This document shows positions 1 to 8,813 of a DNA stretch of 64,000 nucleotides, in pieces (the first letter of the stretch is position 1; each line of letters opens with the position of its first letter). The position numbers and the translations under genes were made by a program. The DNA is from Amphibiibacter pelophylacis. Its GTDB lineage: Bacteria; Pseudomonadota; Gammaproteobacteria; Burkholderiales; Burkholderiaceae_C. A model generated the notes under the pieces. It was not told the origin of the DNA. It saw nothing but the letters and a program-made list of their open reading frames with translations, and did not search any database. The DNA lies in contig NZ_JAWDIE010000016.1 in assembly GCF_037688875.1 (NCBI RefSeq), positions 1 to 64,000 on the forward strand, written 5' to 3'.

Positions 1-909
1 TGCGGGAGCGAATGGGCTGCGCGGCGCGGCCGGAGCCGCCTGCGGCGCCGTGCGTGGACGGTACTGATCGGCCTCGTAAGGGTTGGGTGCGGTGGCGCTG
101 GGGTGCGGCTGGGCTTGCGCCGTATGGGCCGACTGGGCCGGGTACTGCGTCGCGTCCCAGGCGGTGGGAGCGGGCTGCTGGGGCGCCACGGGCGTCATGA
201 CCGGCACAGGAACCATGGCCTGCGCCGCTGCAGTGGCAGCCGGGTGCGGAATCTGGCGCTGCAGCAGGTTGGAGAACTCGTCGGCGAAGTTCTCCCACTG
301 CATGGCGATGCGGTCGATGTCGCGCGTGAAGCGGTTGTAGGCCAGCACCGCCGGAATCGCGGCGAAGAGGCCCATGGCCGTGGCCACCAGCGCTTCGGCG
401 ATGCCGGGCGCGACCGTCGCCAGCGTGACCTGCTCCAGCGCAGCCAGTCCGACGAAGGCGTGCATGATGCCCCAGACCGTGCCAAAGAGGCCAATGTAAG
501 GCGCCACCGACCCCACCGAGGCCAGCAGGCTGGTGCGGCTGTCGATGTGGTCCAGTTCGCGCTGGCAGGAGACGCGCATGGCGCGCCGGGCGCCATCGAC
601 CTGGGTGTCGGGGTCGAGCTGGCGTTCGTGCAGCTTGATGAACTCGCGCATGCCGTTGACGAAAATGCGCTCCATTGCCGAGCGTTCGGTCTTGCGCCCG
701 ATGTTCTGGTAGACCTCGCTGATGGCGGCGCCGGACCAGAATTCGCTCTCGAAACTGTCGCTGTCGCGCCGCGCCGCGCGCAGCGTGCTCACCTTGTGGA
801 CGATGACCGCCCAGCTGGCCACCGAGGCCGCGACCAGGATGAGCATCACCAGCTGGACGACCCAGCTGGCCTCCAGAATCAGATGCAGAAAGGAAAAGTT
901 CTCGTTCAT
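1..909 (-). CDS. tolQ: TolQ proton-channel subunit, 3' end cut by window edge
   Basis: Reading the minus strand from ATG at 909 gives 303 codons without a stop up to base 1, so the C-terminus is missing. The protein begins MNENFSFLHLILEASWVV and has one N-terminal membrane helix, then the conserved pair of helices around VGSVAPYIGLFGTVWGIMHAF and TVAPGIAEALVATAMGLFAAIPA, the hallmark of the MotA/TolQ/ExbB family. The Tol-Pal role (energising outer-membrane constriction at division) is inferred from the family; ExbB is the alternative. After about residue 230, where TolQ normally ends, a Pro/Ala/Gln-rich tail of at least 65 residues continues out of the window, which is unusual. It is divergent from msrA. 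Confidence 0.85.
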   Translation of the reverse strand, partial: MNENFSFLHLILEASWVVQLVMLILVAASVASWAVIVHKVSTLRAARRDSDSFESEFWSGAAISEVYQNIGRKTERSAMERIFVNGMREFIKLHERQLDPDTQVDGARRAMRVSCQRELDHIDSRTSLLASVGSVAPYIGLFGTVWGIMHAFVGLAALEQVTLATVAPGIAEALVATAMGLFAAIPAVLAYNRFTRDIDRIAMQWENFADEFSNLLQRQIPHPAATAAAQAMVPVPVMTPVAPQQPAPTAWDATQYPAQSAHTAQAQPHPSATAPNPYEADQYRPRTAPQAAPAAPRSPFAPA

Positions 910-1022
910 AGGGTTTACCTGCGCCGTCAGCCTGCAAGGCTGCACGGCAAAATGTCCCAAACAGCTTTGATTGTGCCCGACAAGCGTATGATTTAATTCT
1001 TTTCCTTTGTAAAAAAACCGCC

Positions 1023-1589
1023 ATGAATCCGTCTGCCCCCCCTTCTTCTGACCTGATCCGCATCACCTTGGCCGGGGGCTGCTTCTGGTGTCTGGAGGCC
1101 GTTTACGTGCGTGTGCAGGGTGTACGCGGGGTGCAGTCGGGTTACGCCAACTCGCGGGTGCCCAGGCCCGATTACGCCGCCGTGTGCACGGGGCGCACAG
1201 GCGCTGCCGAGGCCGTCCAGATCGATTTCGATCCGGCTTTGATCAGGCTGGACGAGATTCTGGACATCTTCTGGCAGATTCACGACCCGACCACGCTGAA
1301 CCGCCAGGGCGCCGACGAGGGCACGCAGTACCGTTCCGGCCTCTATGCGCAGGATGCCGGCCAGCTCGCGCTGCTGCAGCAGGCCGTGCAGCGCGCGCAG
1401 GCGAAGTTTGCCGCGCCCATCGTCACCGAGGTGGCGCTGCTGGACAATTTCACCCCCGCCGAGCCCGAGCACCTGCGCTACTTCGAGCGCCAGCCCAATC
1501 AGGGCTATTGCCGCCTGGTGGTGGCGCCCAAGGTGGGCAAGCTGCGCCAGAAGTTTGCCCAGCGCTCCAGCGACGGGGCGCTGCTGTGA
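1023..1589 (+). CDS. msrA: Peptide methionine sulfoxide reductase A
   Basis: 188 residues, a usual MsrA length. It reduces methionine-S-sulfoxide in oxidised proteins. The active-site motif GCFWCLEA lies at residues 19-26, with Cys20 the expected catalytic cysteine. The central QIHDPTTLNRQGADEGTQYR segment and the C-terminal NQGYCRLVVAPKV with a possible recycling cysteine also fit the family. The start is the ATG that places the motif near residue 20. The stop TGA shares bases with the ATG of the next gene (ATGA), so the two are probably co-translated. The divergent 113-bp gap to tolQ must hold both promoters, but no convincing pair of boxes is visible. Confidence 0.95.
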   Translation: MNPSAPPSSDLIRITLAGGCFWCLEAVYVRVQGVRGVQSGYANSRVPRPDYAAVCTGRTGAAEAVQIDFDPALIRLDEILDIFWQIHDPTTLNRQGADEGTQYRSGLYAQDAGQLALLQQAVQRAQAKFAAPIVTEVALLDNFTPAEPEHLRYFERQPNQGYCRLVVAPKVGKLRQKFAQRSSDGALL

Positions 1590-3685
1590 TGCGACGTGCT
1601 GCATGGATTCTGGCGCTGGCCACGAGCGCCAATCCCTTGGCCGCACTGGCGCAGAATGCGCTGGATGAATCGCCCGACGACTCGGGCATCACCGTCATCA
1701 TTGGCGACCGGCCCGCGCAGACGCTGCGCTCCACGTCCGTGCCGGGAGTGATGCCGACGGGCGACGACCTCATCCTGCAGGCGCGCGACGCCTTCCGCCG
1801 CAAGGACAGCCTGGCGCTGGCCAGCCTGGCCGATGCCGCGCAGGCCGCGCGCCACCCGCTGGCCGGCTGGGTGGCCTACTGGGCCCTGAACAGTCGCCTG
1901 GACAGCGCGACACCCGACGAGGTCAACGCCTTTTTCCGCACCTGGGCGAACACCTATGTCGAGGACCGCCTGCGCAACGACTGGCTGCTGGAGCTGGGCA
2001 AGCGCCGCGACTGGGCGCAGATCCGGGCCAACGCGCCACTGTTTCGCATGAACGACGATAACGCGGTGAGCTGCTACGCGCTGCTGGCCGACGACATGCA
2101 GGGCCAGCCCGTGGACCGCGAGCGCGCCCGCAGCGCCTGGCTGCGCCAGACGCGCAGCGACGACGGCTGCACGCTGATGTCCACCACCTTCATGAACCGC
2201 ATCCTGACGCCGCAGGACGCCTGGCAGCGCGCCATGGCCGACCTGGCCGACGGGCGCACCGCGCTGGCCCAGCGCGCCATTGATCTGGCCGATCCGCAAG
2301 GGCAGGGTCTGGTGCCGGGCACCACGTCCGGCATGGTGCTCTCGGCGCCGGAGCGCTTTCTGGACACGACCGGCGGCGTGCTGTCGGCCCCTTCGGTACC
2401 GCTGCAGGGCTGGCGCGTGGCCATGGCGCTGATGCAGCTGGGCAATACCGATGCTTACGCCGCCGCGCAGCGCCTGCAGACGACCTGGCAGGCGGTACTG
2501 CCACCGCTGCTGGTTCACTGCGTCTGGGCGCATCTGGCGCGCCGCGCGGGCTTTGCCCAGGCCTTCGAGGCCACGCAGTACGCCGAACAGGCCTGGACAT
2601 CTCCTGGCGTTCCGGCGCAGTCGCTGCTGGATCCCTTTGTGCTGGAGTGGAATGTGCGTGCGCTCCTGCGCGTGCCCCGGCCCAACTGGGCGCTGGTGCA
2701 GCGCGTGATTGACGCCATGCCTGAGGCCACGCGCCAGCAGTCGCGCTGGCGCTACTGGAAGGCGCGCGCGCTGATCGCGCGGGGCGGGGCGCTCGCTGCG
2801 CAAGGCCAGGCGCTGATGCAGGGCGTGGCGGCGCCGCTGGATTTTTATGGCCAGCTCGCCACGCAGGATCTGGGTCAGCCACTTCAGGCGCCGCCGCAGG
2901 CCCAGGCGTCGGCGCAGGCGGTCGGCCGCGTTGCCGCCCATCCGGGCCTGCAGCGCGCCCTGCAGCTGATGGGGCTGGAGCTGCGCAGCGAGGGCGTGCG
3001 CGAGTGGAATTATTCGCTGCGCGGCCTGGGCGACGACGATCTGCTGGCCGCCGCCCAGCTGGCCTGCAGCCGCGAGATCTGGGACCGCTGCATTTTCACC
3101 AGCGACCGCACCGCGCAGCGCATCAACCTGGCGCAGCGCTATCCCACGCCTTTCCAGCCGCAGGTGATGGGCACGGCGGCGGGTGTCGGCATTGATCCCT
3201 CCTGGGTCTACGGACTGGTGCGTCAGGAATCGCGCTTCCAGACGGCCGCGCGCTCGGGCGTGGGCGCTACGGGGCTGATGCAGGTGATTCCGTCCACGGC
3301 GAAGCTGGTGGCGCGGCGCATTGGCGTCAGCATTCCCGCCAATGGCGTGGTGCGCGATCTGGACACCAATCTGCTGCTGGGCATGAGCTACCTCTTTCAG
3401 ATCGGCGCCGAGTTTGGCGAGCAGCAGGCCCTGACCACGGCCGCCTACAACGCCGGGCCAGGGCGTCCGCGCCGCTGGCGCCAGGGGCCGACGCTGGAAT
3501 CGGCGGCCTGGGTCGAGACCATCCCCTTCGCCGAAACGCGCGATTACGTGCAGAAGGTGCTGGGCAATGCCGTGGCTTACGATCTGGTACTGGGACGACG
3601 CGCGTCGCTCAAGGCCCGCCTGGGCACCACCATAGGCCCTGACGATGGCGGTGGCATCGTGCAGCAGATCGTCCCGCAGAACTGA
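1589..3685 (+). CDS. slt: Soluble lytic murein transglycosylase (Slt70 type)
   Basis: 698 residues from the ATG overlapping the msrA stop. The start is supported by the Sec signal peptide that follows (MRRAAWILALATSANPLAAL, then AQN). A long alpha-helical superhelical region is followed by a C-terminal SLT domain with the catalytic glutamate in GLVRQESRF, then GVGATGLMQV and the TAAYNAGPGR motif. The enzyme cleaves peptidoglycan strands in the periplasm to form 1,6-anhydromuramyl products. The length and domain order match Slt70 rather than the short MltC/MltE forms. It is the first of four transglycosylase-like proteins in this window. Confidence 0.92.
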   Translation: MRRAAWILALATSANPLAALAQNALDESPDDSGITVIIGDRPAQTLRSTSVPGVMPTGDDLILQARDAFRRKDSLALASLADAAQAARHPLAGWVAYWALNSRLDSATPDEVNAFFRTWANTYVEDRLRNDWLLELGKRRDWAQIRANAPLFRMNDDNAVSCYALLADDMQGQPVDRERARSAWLRQTRSDDGCTLMSTTFMNRILTPQDAWQRAMADLADGRTALAQRAIDLADPQGQGLVPGTTSGMVLSAPERFLDTTGGVLSAPSVPLQGWRVAMALMQLGNTDAYAAAQRLQTTWQAVLPPLLVHCVWAHLARRAGFAQAFEATQYAEQAWTSPGVPAQSLLDPFVLEWNVRALLRVPRPNWALVQRVIDAMPEATRQQSRWRYWKARALIARGGALAAQGQALMQGVAAPLDFYGQLATQDLGQPLQAPPQAQASAQAVGRVAAHPGLQRALQLMGLELRSEGVREWNYSLRGLGDDDLLAAAQLACSREIWDRCIFTSDRTAQRINLAQRYPTPFQPQVMGTAAGVGIDPSWVYGLVRQESRFQTAARSGVGATGLMQVIPSTAKLVARRIGVSIPANGVVRDLDTNLLLGMSYLFQIGAEFGEQQALTTAAYNAGPGRPRRWRQGPTLESAAWVETIPFAETRDYVQKVLGNAVAYDLVLGRRASLKARLGTTIGPDDGGGIVQQIVPQN

Positions 3686-3696
3686 GAGCGGCTGCA

Positions 3697-4041
3697 TCAG
3701 CCATCTCCCTGCGGCGCAGGCTGGCGCCACAGCATGATCTGCTGGGTCAGCTGTCGTCCGCGGCGGTCTGACCAGCTGAGCACGATGCGCGCGGCGCTGC
3801 CACTACAGACGACCTGCACGGTGATGCCGTCCTGCGTGCGCTGGCTGCTGCGGCAGCCTGTGGCCGCCGCAAGCGCATCAGACTCGTCCTGCGCCAGCGC
3901 GCTGGCCAGGCGCAGACCGCTGCTGCGGTCGCGCAACGGCCCCAGATGCTGGCTGGCCTGCAGCACCGCCCAGGAGCTGCCGGTGGCCAGACCCAAGGCC
4001 ACCAGAACCTCGATCAGGCTGGAGCCGCGCTGCGGGCGCAT
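3697..4041 (-). CDS. Minor type IV pilin-like protein (PilV-like)
   Basis: 114 residues. The N-terminus has a prepilin-peptidase site RG/SSLIEVLVALGLA with Glu at position 5 after the cleavage glycine, followed by one hydrophobic helix and a short C-terminal domain with two cysteines. The start ATG (4041) overlaps the TGA of the preceding gene (TGATG). It is the last gene of a five-gene minor-pilin operon read leftwards from 6887. Such proteins usually prime pilus assembly at the inner membrane; the PilV assignment rests on size and position only and could instead be a generic pseudopilin. Confidence 0.75.
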   Translation of the reverse strand: MRPQRGSSLIEVLVALGLATGSSWAVLQASQHLGPLRDRSSGLRLASALAQDESDALAAATGCRSSQRTQDGITVQVVCSGSAARIVLSWSDRRGRQLTQQIMLWRQPAPQGDG

Positions 4042-5219
4042 CAGAAATCCCGCCAGCTGCCGCGCTGCAGGGCGAAACGCCCGGCGCGCAGCCAGGCCGC
4101 CTGGACGGTGGCCGCGTCATGGTGCAGGTGAATGGGGGCGCCGCCTGAAAGGCGCACATCGCCGCTGACCCACAGGGCACCGTCCAGATTCAGCCCGGCA
4201 CTGATGTCAACGGCACCGGCCACGATCAGGCCAGTAATGACCACACCCGGCGCGTCCACGCGCAGCGTGCCGTCCACCCGCAGCAGCACGGGCTGCTGGG
4301 CGCTGCCTAGGTGCGCACCGGCGGGCACCGCCCAGTCGCCGCTGCGCTGGATCAGGCGGATGTCTGCCGCATCGGGCTGCGGCCAGCGCTTGGCCAGCCA
4401 GAGGCGGTCCAGCGTGCGGGGCGAAGTGGCCAGCCAGGCGACCAGATCAGCGGGCAGCGCCGCGCCCGCAGCAGCGGTCTGTCCTTGAAGGCGATCCCAG
4501 CGTCCGCCCTGAACGGTGGTGGCGGGCACTGCCGATGCTGGCGCCGAAGGACCCAGCGCATCGTCCCCGGCCATCACCGCCCAGGCGTTCGCAGCGTCCA
4601 GTAAAAGGGGCGTTTGCGGCGCGGCGCTGACGCGTCCGCCCGCCAGCACCGCCACCGGCCAGGCCGCCGCGGCCTGCCAGGCGGGCAGCCAGCGCCACAG
4701 CAGCGACTGCTGGGCGCTGTGACCGCGCAGCGGATCGCAATCGGCGGCGCAGCCCGTGGATTGCAGCAGCAGCCAGGCGCTGCCCGCAGCACGGCTGTAG
4801 CGCAGGGCAAAACCGGGCGGCTGCGGAGCGTCGGAGCCCAGGCTCGCACAGCGGCACTGAGGCGAGGGAGCCGCCCCGGGTTCATCCGCCGCAGGCCAGG
4901 GCCAGGAGCAGTTCAGCCACGCCGTATCAGGCAGGGCGCTGGTGGTGCTTTTGATGGCAGGCAGCGCCGCCGCAAAAGCCGGGCAGGGCGCGGCACCGTC
5001 GGCCTGCGCCAGACCCCAGTCCAGCCCGGAGCGCGCGGCGGTAAAAGCCTGCGTCTGCTGCAGATCGCGCAGGCTGCTTCGGGCTTCGTCTATGACCTCG
5101 CCCAGCGCCAGCGCCTGAATCATCAGCATCAGGGCCAGCAGCCACCACACGGCCAGCATCACGGCCATGCCGCGCAGGTGTGAACGCACGACAGTGGCGT
5201 GCCAGGGGCGCGGCGTCAT
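4041..5219 (-). CDS. PilX-like pilus assembly protein, unusually long
   Basis: 392 residues from ATG 5219, which overlaps the TGA of the pilW-like gene (ATGA); an upstream in-frame start at 5246 is less likely. An N-terminal segment RGMAVMLAVWWLLALMLMIQ gives a membrane helix without Glu5, as in PilX/GspK tip proteins, followed by ARSGLDWGLAQ, typical of PilX/GspK N-domains. The C-terminal half contains repeated short beta-like stretches (VDAPGVVITGLIVAGAVDIS) that look like a beta-helical or GspH-like fold. Family PilX proteins are usually about half this size, so a domain has been added or the protein belongs to a distinct subgroup. Confidence 0.7.
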   Translation of the reverse strand: MTPRPWHATVVRSHLRGMAVMLAVWWLLALMLMIQALALGEVIDEARSSLRDLQQTQAFTAARSGLDWGLAQADGAAPCPAFAAALPAIKSTTSALPDTAWLNCSWPWPAADEPGAAPSPQCRCASLGSDAPQPPGFALRYSRAAGSAWLLLQSTGCAADCDPLRGHSAQQSLLWRWLPAWQAAAAWPVAVLAGGRVSAAPQTPLLLDAANAWAVMAGDDALGPSAPASAVPATTVQGGRWDRLQGQTAAAGAALPADLVAWLATSPRTLDRLWLAKRWPQPDAADIRLIQRSGDWAVPAGAHLGSAQQPVLLRVDGTLRVDAPGVVITGLIVAGAVDISAGLNLDGALWVSGDVRLSGGAPIHLHHDAATVQAAWLRAGRFALQRGSWRDF

Positions 5220-5869
5220 GGCGCTTCTCCGGTCTGGGGCGGGCACAGCACCACCGCGTCGCGGCGCACACCGGGCTGTGCGGGCCAGGCGATGCGGCTG
5301 CGCCAGGTCCAGAGCTCACCCCGGCGGCCGCGCACCACAGGCCTCGCCTGGACGCTGGCCAGTGCGCCGCTGGCGGGGCAGATGCCTGCTATGGCAGGTC
5401 CCACTGGCGCGACATCCAGCGCCTCCACCCACAGGAGTGCCGGATCGCTGATCGCCTGCCAGTTGTTCAGGCCCAGCTGGGTCTGAAGCACGCCGCTGCT
5501 GATGCGCACGCCGCTGGCCTCGGCAGACTGCGGTCCGGTCGTGCCCGCCGGGCGCGGGCTGACCGATTCGTAGACCCAGGTGGCGCGGTTACGGCTGGTG
5601 TCCACCCAGACCCAGTCGCCCGGGCTGCGACGGTGCCCGGCGCGGCGCAGTTCGCGCACCAGGCGCTGGGTCACCCCCTGGAAATGCCGCTGTGCGGCCG
5701 ACAGGGCTGCATTTTCGGCGTGCTGCAGGGCCAGGTGTCCCAGCAGACCCAGCATCATGGCGCCCAGCAGCAGGCCCAGCGCCTGGCTGACCAGCAGTTC
5801 GGTCAGGCCCAGACCGTGCTGGCACCGTGCGGCCGGGGCGGGGGCGGGATGGGGCGCAGGATGGGGCAT
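5216..5869 (-). CDS. pilW: PilW-like minor type IV pilin
   Basis: 217 residues. The chosen ATG at 5869 puts the prepilin motif HG/LGLTELLVSQALGLLLGAMM near residue 20, with Glu at position 5 of the mature form. The region after the helix (NAALSAAQRHFQGVTQRLVRELRRAG) is the typical PilW 'long alpha' segment. PilW proteins are often over 300 residues, so this copy is short. It lies 8 bp after the upstream pilin gene and overlaps the downstream gene by 4 bp, consistent with one operon for the pilus tip complex. No pilY1 gene follows. Confidence 0.75.
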   Translation of the reverse strand: MPHPAPHPAPAPAARCQHGLGLTELLVSQALGLLLGAMMLGLLGHLALQHAENAALSAAQRHFQGVTQRLVRELRRAGHRRSPGDWVWVDTSRNRATWVYESVSPRPAGTTGPQSAEASGVRISSGVLQTQLGLNNWQAISDPALLWVEALDVAPVGPAIAGICPASGALASVQARPVVRGRRGELWTWRSRIAWPAQPGVRRDAVVLCPPQTGEAP

Positions 5870-5877
5870 GACACGCT

Positions 5878-6303
5878 CTAGGCCAGGTCGCAGGCGCCGG
5901 GCCCGGGCTCGGCCCAGCGGCGGCTGCGCCACAGGTCTTCGTGCAGGCGCAGCAGCAGGCACTGGCTGTCCTGCTGCTGTGGGCCTTGCGCCTGTGCTTG
6001 CGCGGCATAGCTGCCCGGGGCCGCGTCCTGCAGGCTGAGCCGGAAGTGTCCGCGCGGGCTGGTGGCGGCCAGCCCCAGCTCGGTCCAGTCGGTGCAGTAG
6101 CGGCCCAGGCGCCAGCGGCAGTCGTTCTGAGCGCGCTGCACTGCCTGCAGCGCCAGCCAGCCGTCCTGGCGCTGACTGCGCAGCCGCCAGGCCTGCAGAC
6201 CGCCCAGCGATCCCAGCGTCAGGATACCCACGCAGGCGCAGACGACGAGCAGCTCGATCAGGCTCATTCCGCTGTTGCAGCGGGTGCGGCTCAGGCGCTG
6301 CAT
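5878..6303 (-). CDS. Type IV pilin-like protein (PilE/PilV type)
   Basis: 141 residues from ATG 6303 (a GTG at 6312 is also in frame). The prepilin motif is SG/MSLIELLVVCACVGIL with Glu5 present, followed by a helix (SLGGLQAWRLRSQRQDGWLALQAVQRAQN). The C-terminal region contains cysteines that could form the D-loop disulfide of a PilE-like minor pilin. Its start overlaps the end of the upstream pseudopilin gene by about 13 bp. The lack of a strong own ribosome-binding site fits translational coupling. It is probably a minor rather than the major pilin, given the operon context. Confidence 0.75.
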   Translation of the reverse strand: MQRLSRTRCNSGMSLIELLVVCACVGILTLGSLGGLQAWRLRSQRQDGWLALQAVQRAQNDCRWRLGRYCTDWTELGLAATSPRGHFRLSLQDAAPGSYAAQAQAQGPQQQDSQCLLLRLHEDLWRSRRWAEPGPGACDLA

Positions 6304-6887
6304 GGTGGCCACCCGGCAACGCCTTGGTCACTGCACGAGCGCACGCGGCCGCTGATGTTGATGATGTGTTTGAGCCAGACCACGCCGTCCAGCTGCAGTG
6401 CCAGGCTGGCGGTGGGCGTGGCCGTGCCGCGCACCGGATCGAACAGCACGCTGGCCGCCGTCGGGCCCAGTGACCAGGGCGGAGCCAGCGCGTGCGTCAG
6501 CAGCACGGTCGTCCCGCTGGGACAGGTGGCCAGCACCTCGCCCTGAACTGTAGAGGGTACAGGGCAGCGGCAGCCCGTGCTCGTACCCAGCAGCAGCGCC
6601 CAGCAGGACAGGGTGGTGCTGCCCGGAGACGAGGCCGCGGCGGTCGAGGCAGCCGAGGCAGGCAGCCAGGCCCAGCGCACCGCACGTCCCTGCGACAGGG
6701 CGAGCGACTGGGCCAGCAGCACATCGGCCTGCAGCTGCCAGCCCTGGCGGCTGGCCTGCTGGCGCAGCCGCTGGTCGGCCATGGCGGGCAGACCGGCCAG
6801 AACAAGCGCGGCGACCAGCGCCAGCGTTACCAGCAGCTCGGGCAGCGACAGGCCACAGGACAGGGATCGGGATGGGGATGAGTGCAT
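6291..6887 (-). CDS. GspH/FimT-family pseudopilin
   Basis: 198 residues from ATG 6887 (an in-frame start at 6926 would give a longer leader). The prepilin motif is CG/LSLPELLVTLALVAAL with Glu5, followed by a hydrophobic helix and a region resembling the GspH/FimT domain (ADVLLAQSLALSQGRAVRW). First gene of the minor pilin operon read leftwards; FimT-like proteins usually lead such clusters. It starts about 110 bp beyond the nrdR stop. The gene is confidently a pseudopilin; the exact role is inferred from neighbours. Confidence 0.78.
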   Translation of the reverse strand: MHSSPSRSLSCGLSLPELLVTLALVAALVLAGLPAMADQRLRQQASRQGWQLQADVLLAQSLALSQGRAVRWAWLPASAASTAAASSPGSTTLSCWALLLGTSTGCRCPVPSTVQGEVLATCPSGTTVLLTHALAPPWSLGPTAASVLFDPVRGTATPTASLALQLDGVVWLKHIINISGRVRSCSDQGVAGWPPCSA

Positions 6888-6996
6888 GGACAGCCTCCGA
6901 ACGCCACATGGCGCGGCTTGCGGCATTGTCTGGCTCGGCTTCGGACGCCGCCATCCCCCCGCAGGGGAGTAGCGCCCCGGCGCATGTCAGCGCAGA

Positions 6997-7446
6997 CTAG
7001 GACAGACTGTCGGAAATCAGCTGGCGGAAGGCGTCCACGTCCTCGAAGCTCTGGTAGACCGAAGCAAAGCGCACAAAGGCCACTTTGTCGATGGTTTTGA
7101 GCTCCTGCATCACCTGGTCGCCCAGGTGGGCGGTGGGCACCTCTTTGAGGCCGCTGGTGCGCAGGCGCTCGCTGATGTGCGCGATGGCGGCATCGACGCG
7201 GCCGATGTCCACATTGCGCTTGCGCAGGGCCAGCATCATGCTGGCGCGCAGTTTGGCGGGGTCAAAATCGGTGCGCGTGCCGTCTTTCTTGACGACCACG
7301 GGCATGTCGATTTCGGCGCGCTCGTAGGACGTGAATCGCCGCTCGCACGCGGTGCAGCGGCGGCGGCGGCGCACGGTGCTGCCGTCGTCCGACACCCGGG
7401 TTTCCATCACCTGGGTGTCGCTGTGACGGCAGTAGGGGCAGTGCAT
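6997..7446 (-). CDS. nrdR: Transcriptional repressor NrdR
   Basis: 149 residues, the standard length. An N-terminal zinc ribbon is formed by Cys3, Cys6, Cys31 and Cys34 (MHCPYC and RRCTACERRF), followed by an ATP-cone domain (VVVKKDGTRTDFDPAKLRAS). NrdR senses ATP/dATP and represses ribonucleotide reductase genes by binding NrdR boxes; none was recognised here. It lies 34 bp downstream of glyA on the same strand, the arrangement common in Burkholderiales, so the pair is probably one transcript. Confidence 0.97.
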   Translation of the reverse strand: MHCPYCRHSDTQVMETRVSDDGSTVRRRRRCTACERRFTSYERAEIDMPVVVKKDGTRTDFDPAKLRASMMLALRKRNVDIGRVDAAIAHISERLRTSGLKEVPTAHLGDQVMQELKTIDKVAFVRFASVYQSFEDVDAFRQLISDSLS

Positions 7447-7480
7447 CGCGGGGCGGCGGCGATCCGAAGGGCCGGACCGA

Positions 7481-8731
7481 TCAGCGGTAGACCGGGAAGC
7501 GCTGCGTCAGCTCTCGCACGCGCGCCTTCACGGCTTCGATGACGGCCGGGTCGTGCGGGGCGTCCAGCACGTCGGCGATCAGGTGGGCTGTGGCGCGGGC
7601 CTCGTCCACCCCGAAACCGCGCGTGGTCAGCGCCGGGGTGCCCAGGCGGATGCCGCTGGTCACCATGGGTTTTTGCGGATCGTTGGGGATGCCGTTCTTG
7701 TTGCAGGTCATGTGCGCGCTGCCCAAGATGGCTTCAGCCTCTTTGCCGGTCAGATTTTTGGGGCGCAGGTCGACCAGCATCACGTGGCTTTCGGTGCGGC
7801 CGCTGACAATGCGCAGGCCGCGCTCGATCAGGGTGTCGGCCAGAACGCGGGCGTTGTCCAGCACCTGCTGCTGGTAGGCCTTGAAGCCAGGCTGCAGCGC
7901 TTCGTGAAAGGCCACCGCCTTGCCCGCGATGACGTGCATCAGCGGTCCGCCCTGGATGCCCGGGAAGATGGCCGAGTTGATTTTTTTGGCGACCTCTTCG
8001 CCGCGCATCAGGATCAGGCCACCGCGCGGGCCGCGCAGGCTTTTGTGCGTGGTCGTGGTGACGACATCGGCGTGCGGCACCGGGTTGGGGTAGACCCCGG
8101 CAGCGATCAGGCCTGCGTAGTGCGCCATGTCGACCATGAAGTAAGCGCCGATGGCCTTGGCCACCCTGGCGAAGCGCTCGAAATCGATGCGCAGCGCAAA
8201 CGCCGACGCGCCCGCAATGATGAGTTTGGGTTTGTGTTCGTGGGCCAGACGCTCCATGGCGTCATAGTCGATGTCTTCGGCGGCGTCCAGGCCGTAGCTG
8301 ACCACCTTGAACCACTTGCCCGACATGTTCAGCGGCATGCCGTGCGTCAGGTGACCGCCTTCGGCCAGGCTCAGGCCCATGATGGTGTCGCCAGGCTGCA
8401 GCAGGCCGAAAAATACGGCCTGATTGGCCTGGCTGCCGCTGTTGGGCTGGACGTTGGCGAACTCGGCGCCGAAGAGTTTCTTCGCGCGGTCGATGGCCAG
8501 CTGTTCGGCGATATCGACGTACTCGCAGCCACCGTAGTAGCGCTTGCCAGGATAGCCTTCGGCGTACTTGTTGGTCAGCTGGCTGCCCTGCGCGGCCATC
8601 ACGGCCGGGGAGGTGTAGTTTTCGGAGGCGATCAGCTCGATGTGATCTTCCTGGCGCTGGTTTTCCTGGGCGATGACGGCGGCGATTTCGGGATCAACGG
8701 CGGTCAGGGTGTGGCTTTGTCGGTCGAACAT
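7481..8731 (-). CDS. glyA: Serine hydroxymethyltransferase
   Basis: 416 residues from ATG 8731 (MFDRQSHTLTAVDPEIAAVI); upstream in-frame codons lack family similarity. It interconverts serine and glycine with tetrahydrofolate using PLP. Visible family features are YGGCEYVDIAEQLAIDRAK, the substrate region ANVQPNSGSQAN and the PLP-lysine motif TTTTHKSLRGPRGG. Length and motif order are those of a complete bacterial GlyA. Cotranscription with nrdR is likely. The first codon is about 80 bp from the end of the neighbouring transglycosylase gene, leaving room for a promoter, although no clear boxes are seen. Confidence 0.97.
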   Translation of the reverse strand: MFDRQSHTLTAVDPEIAAVIAQENQRQEDHIELIASENYTSPAVMAAQGSQLTNKYAEGYPGKRYYGGCEYVDIAEQLAIDRAKKLFGAEFANVQPNSGSQANQAVFFGLLQPGDTIMGLSLAEGGHLTHGMPLNMSGKWFKVVSYGLDAAEDIDYDAMERLAHEHKPKLIIAGASAFALRIDFERFARVAKAIGAYFMVDMAHYAGLIAAGVYPNPVPHADVVTTTTHKSLRGPRGGLILMRGEEVAKKINSAIFPGIQGGPLMHVIAGKAVAFHEALQPGFKAYQQQVLDNARVLADTLIERGLRIVSGRTESHVMLVDLRPKNLTGKEAEAILGSAHMTCNKNGIPNDPQKPMVTSGIRLGTPALTTRGFGVDEARATAHLIADVLDAPHDPAVIEAVKARVRELTQRFPVYR

Positions 8732-8813
8732 GGCGGCGCGGGCTGAAGATGAAAAAGGAAACCCGATTCTATCCGCCCGCACTGCCAGCCTGCTGCGGCC
8801 CGCTGAAGTGCCC

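Noticed and set aside
967..992. TTGATT and TATGAT as a promoter for msrA
   Set aside because: Spacer is only 14 bp, too short for a confident sigma-70 promoter.
1505..3730. Long minus-strand open frame of 741 codons opposite the slt gene
   Set aside because: Arg/His/Gly-rich translation with no domain; it is the GC-driven antisense shadow of a clearly real transglycosylase.
7000..7020. GGACAGACTGTC at the nrdR end as a second copy of the ubiD palindrome
   Set aside because: It is ordinary nrdR coding sequence (QLISDSLS) and matches only partly.
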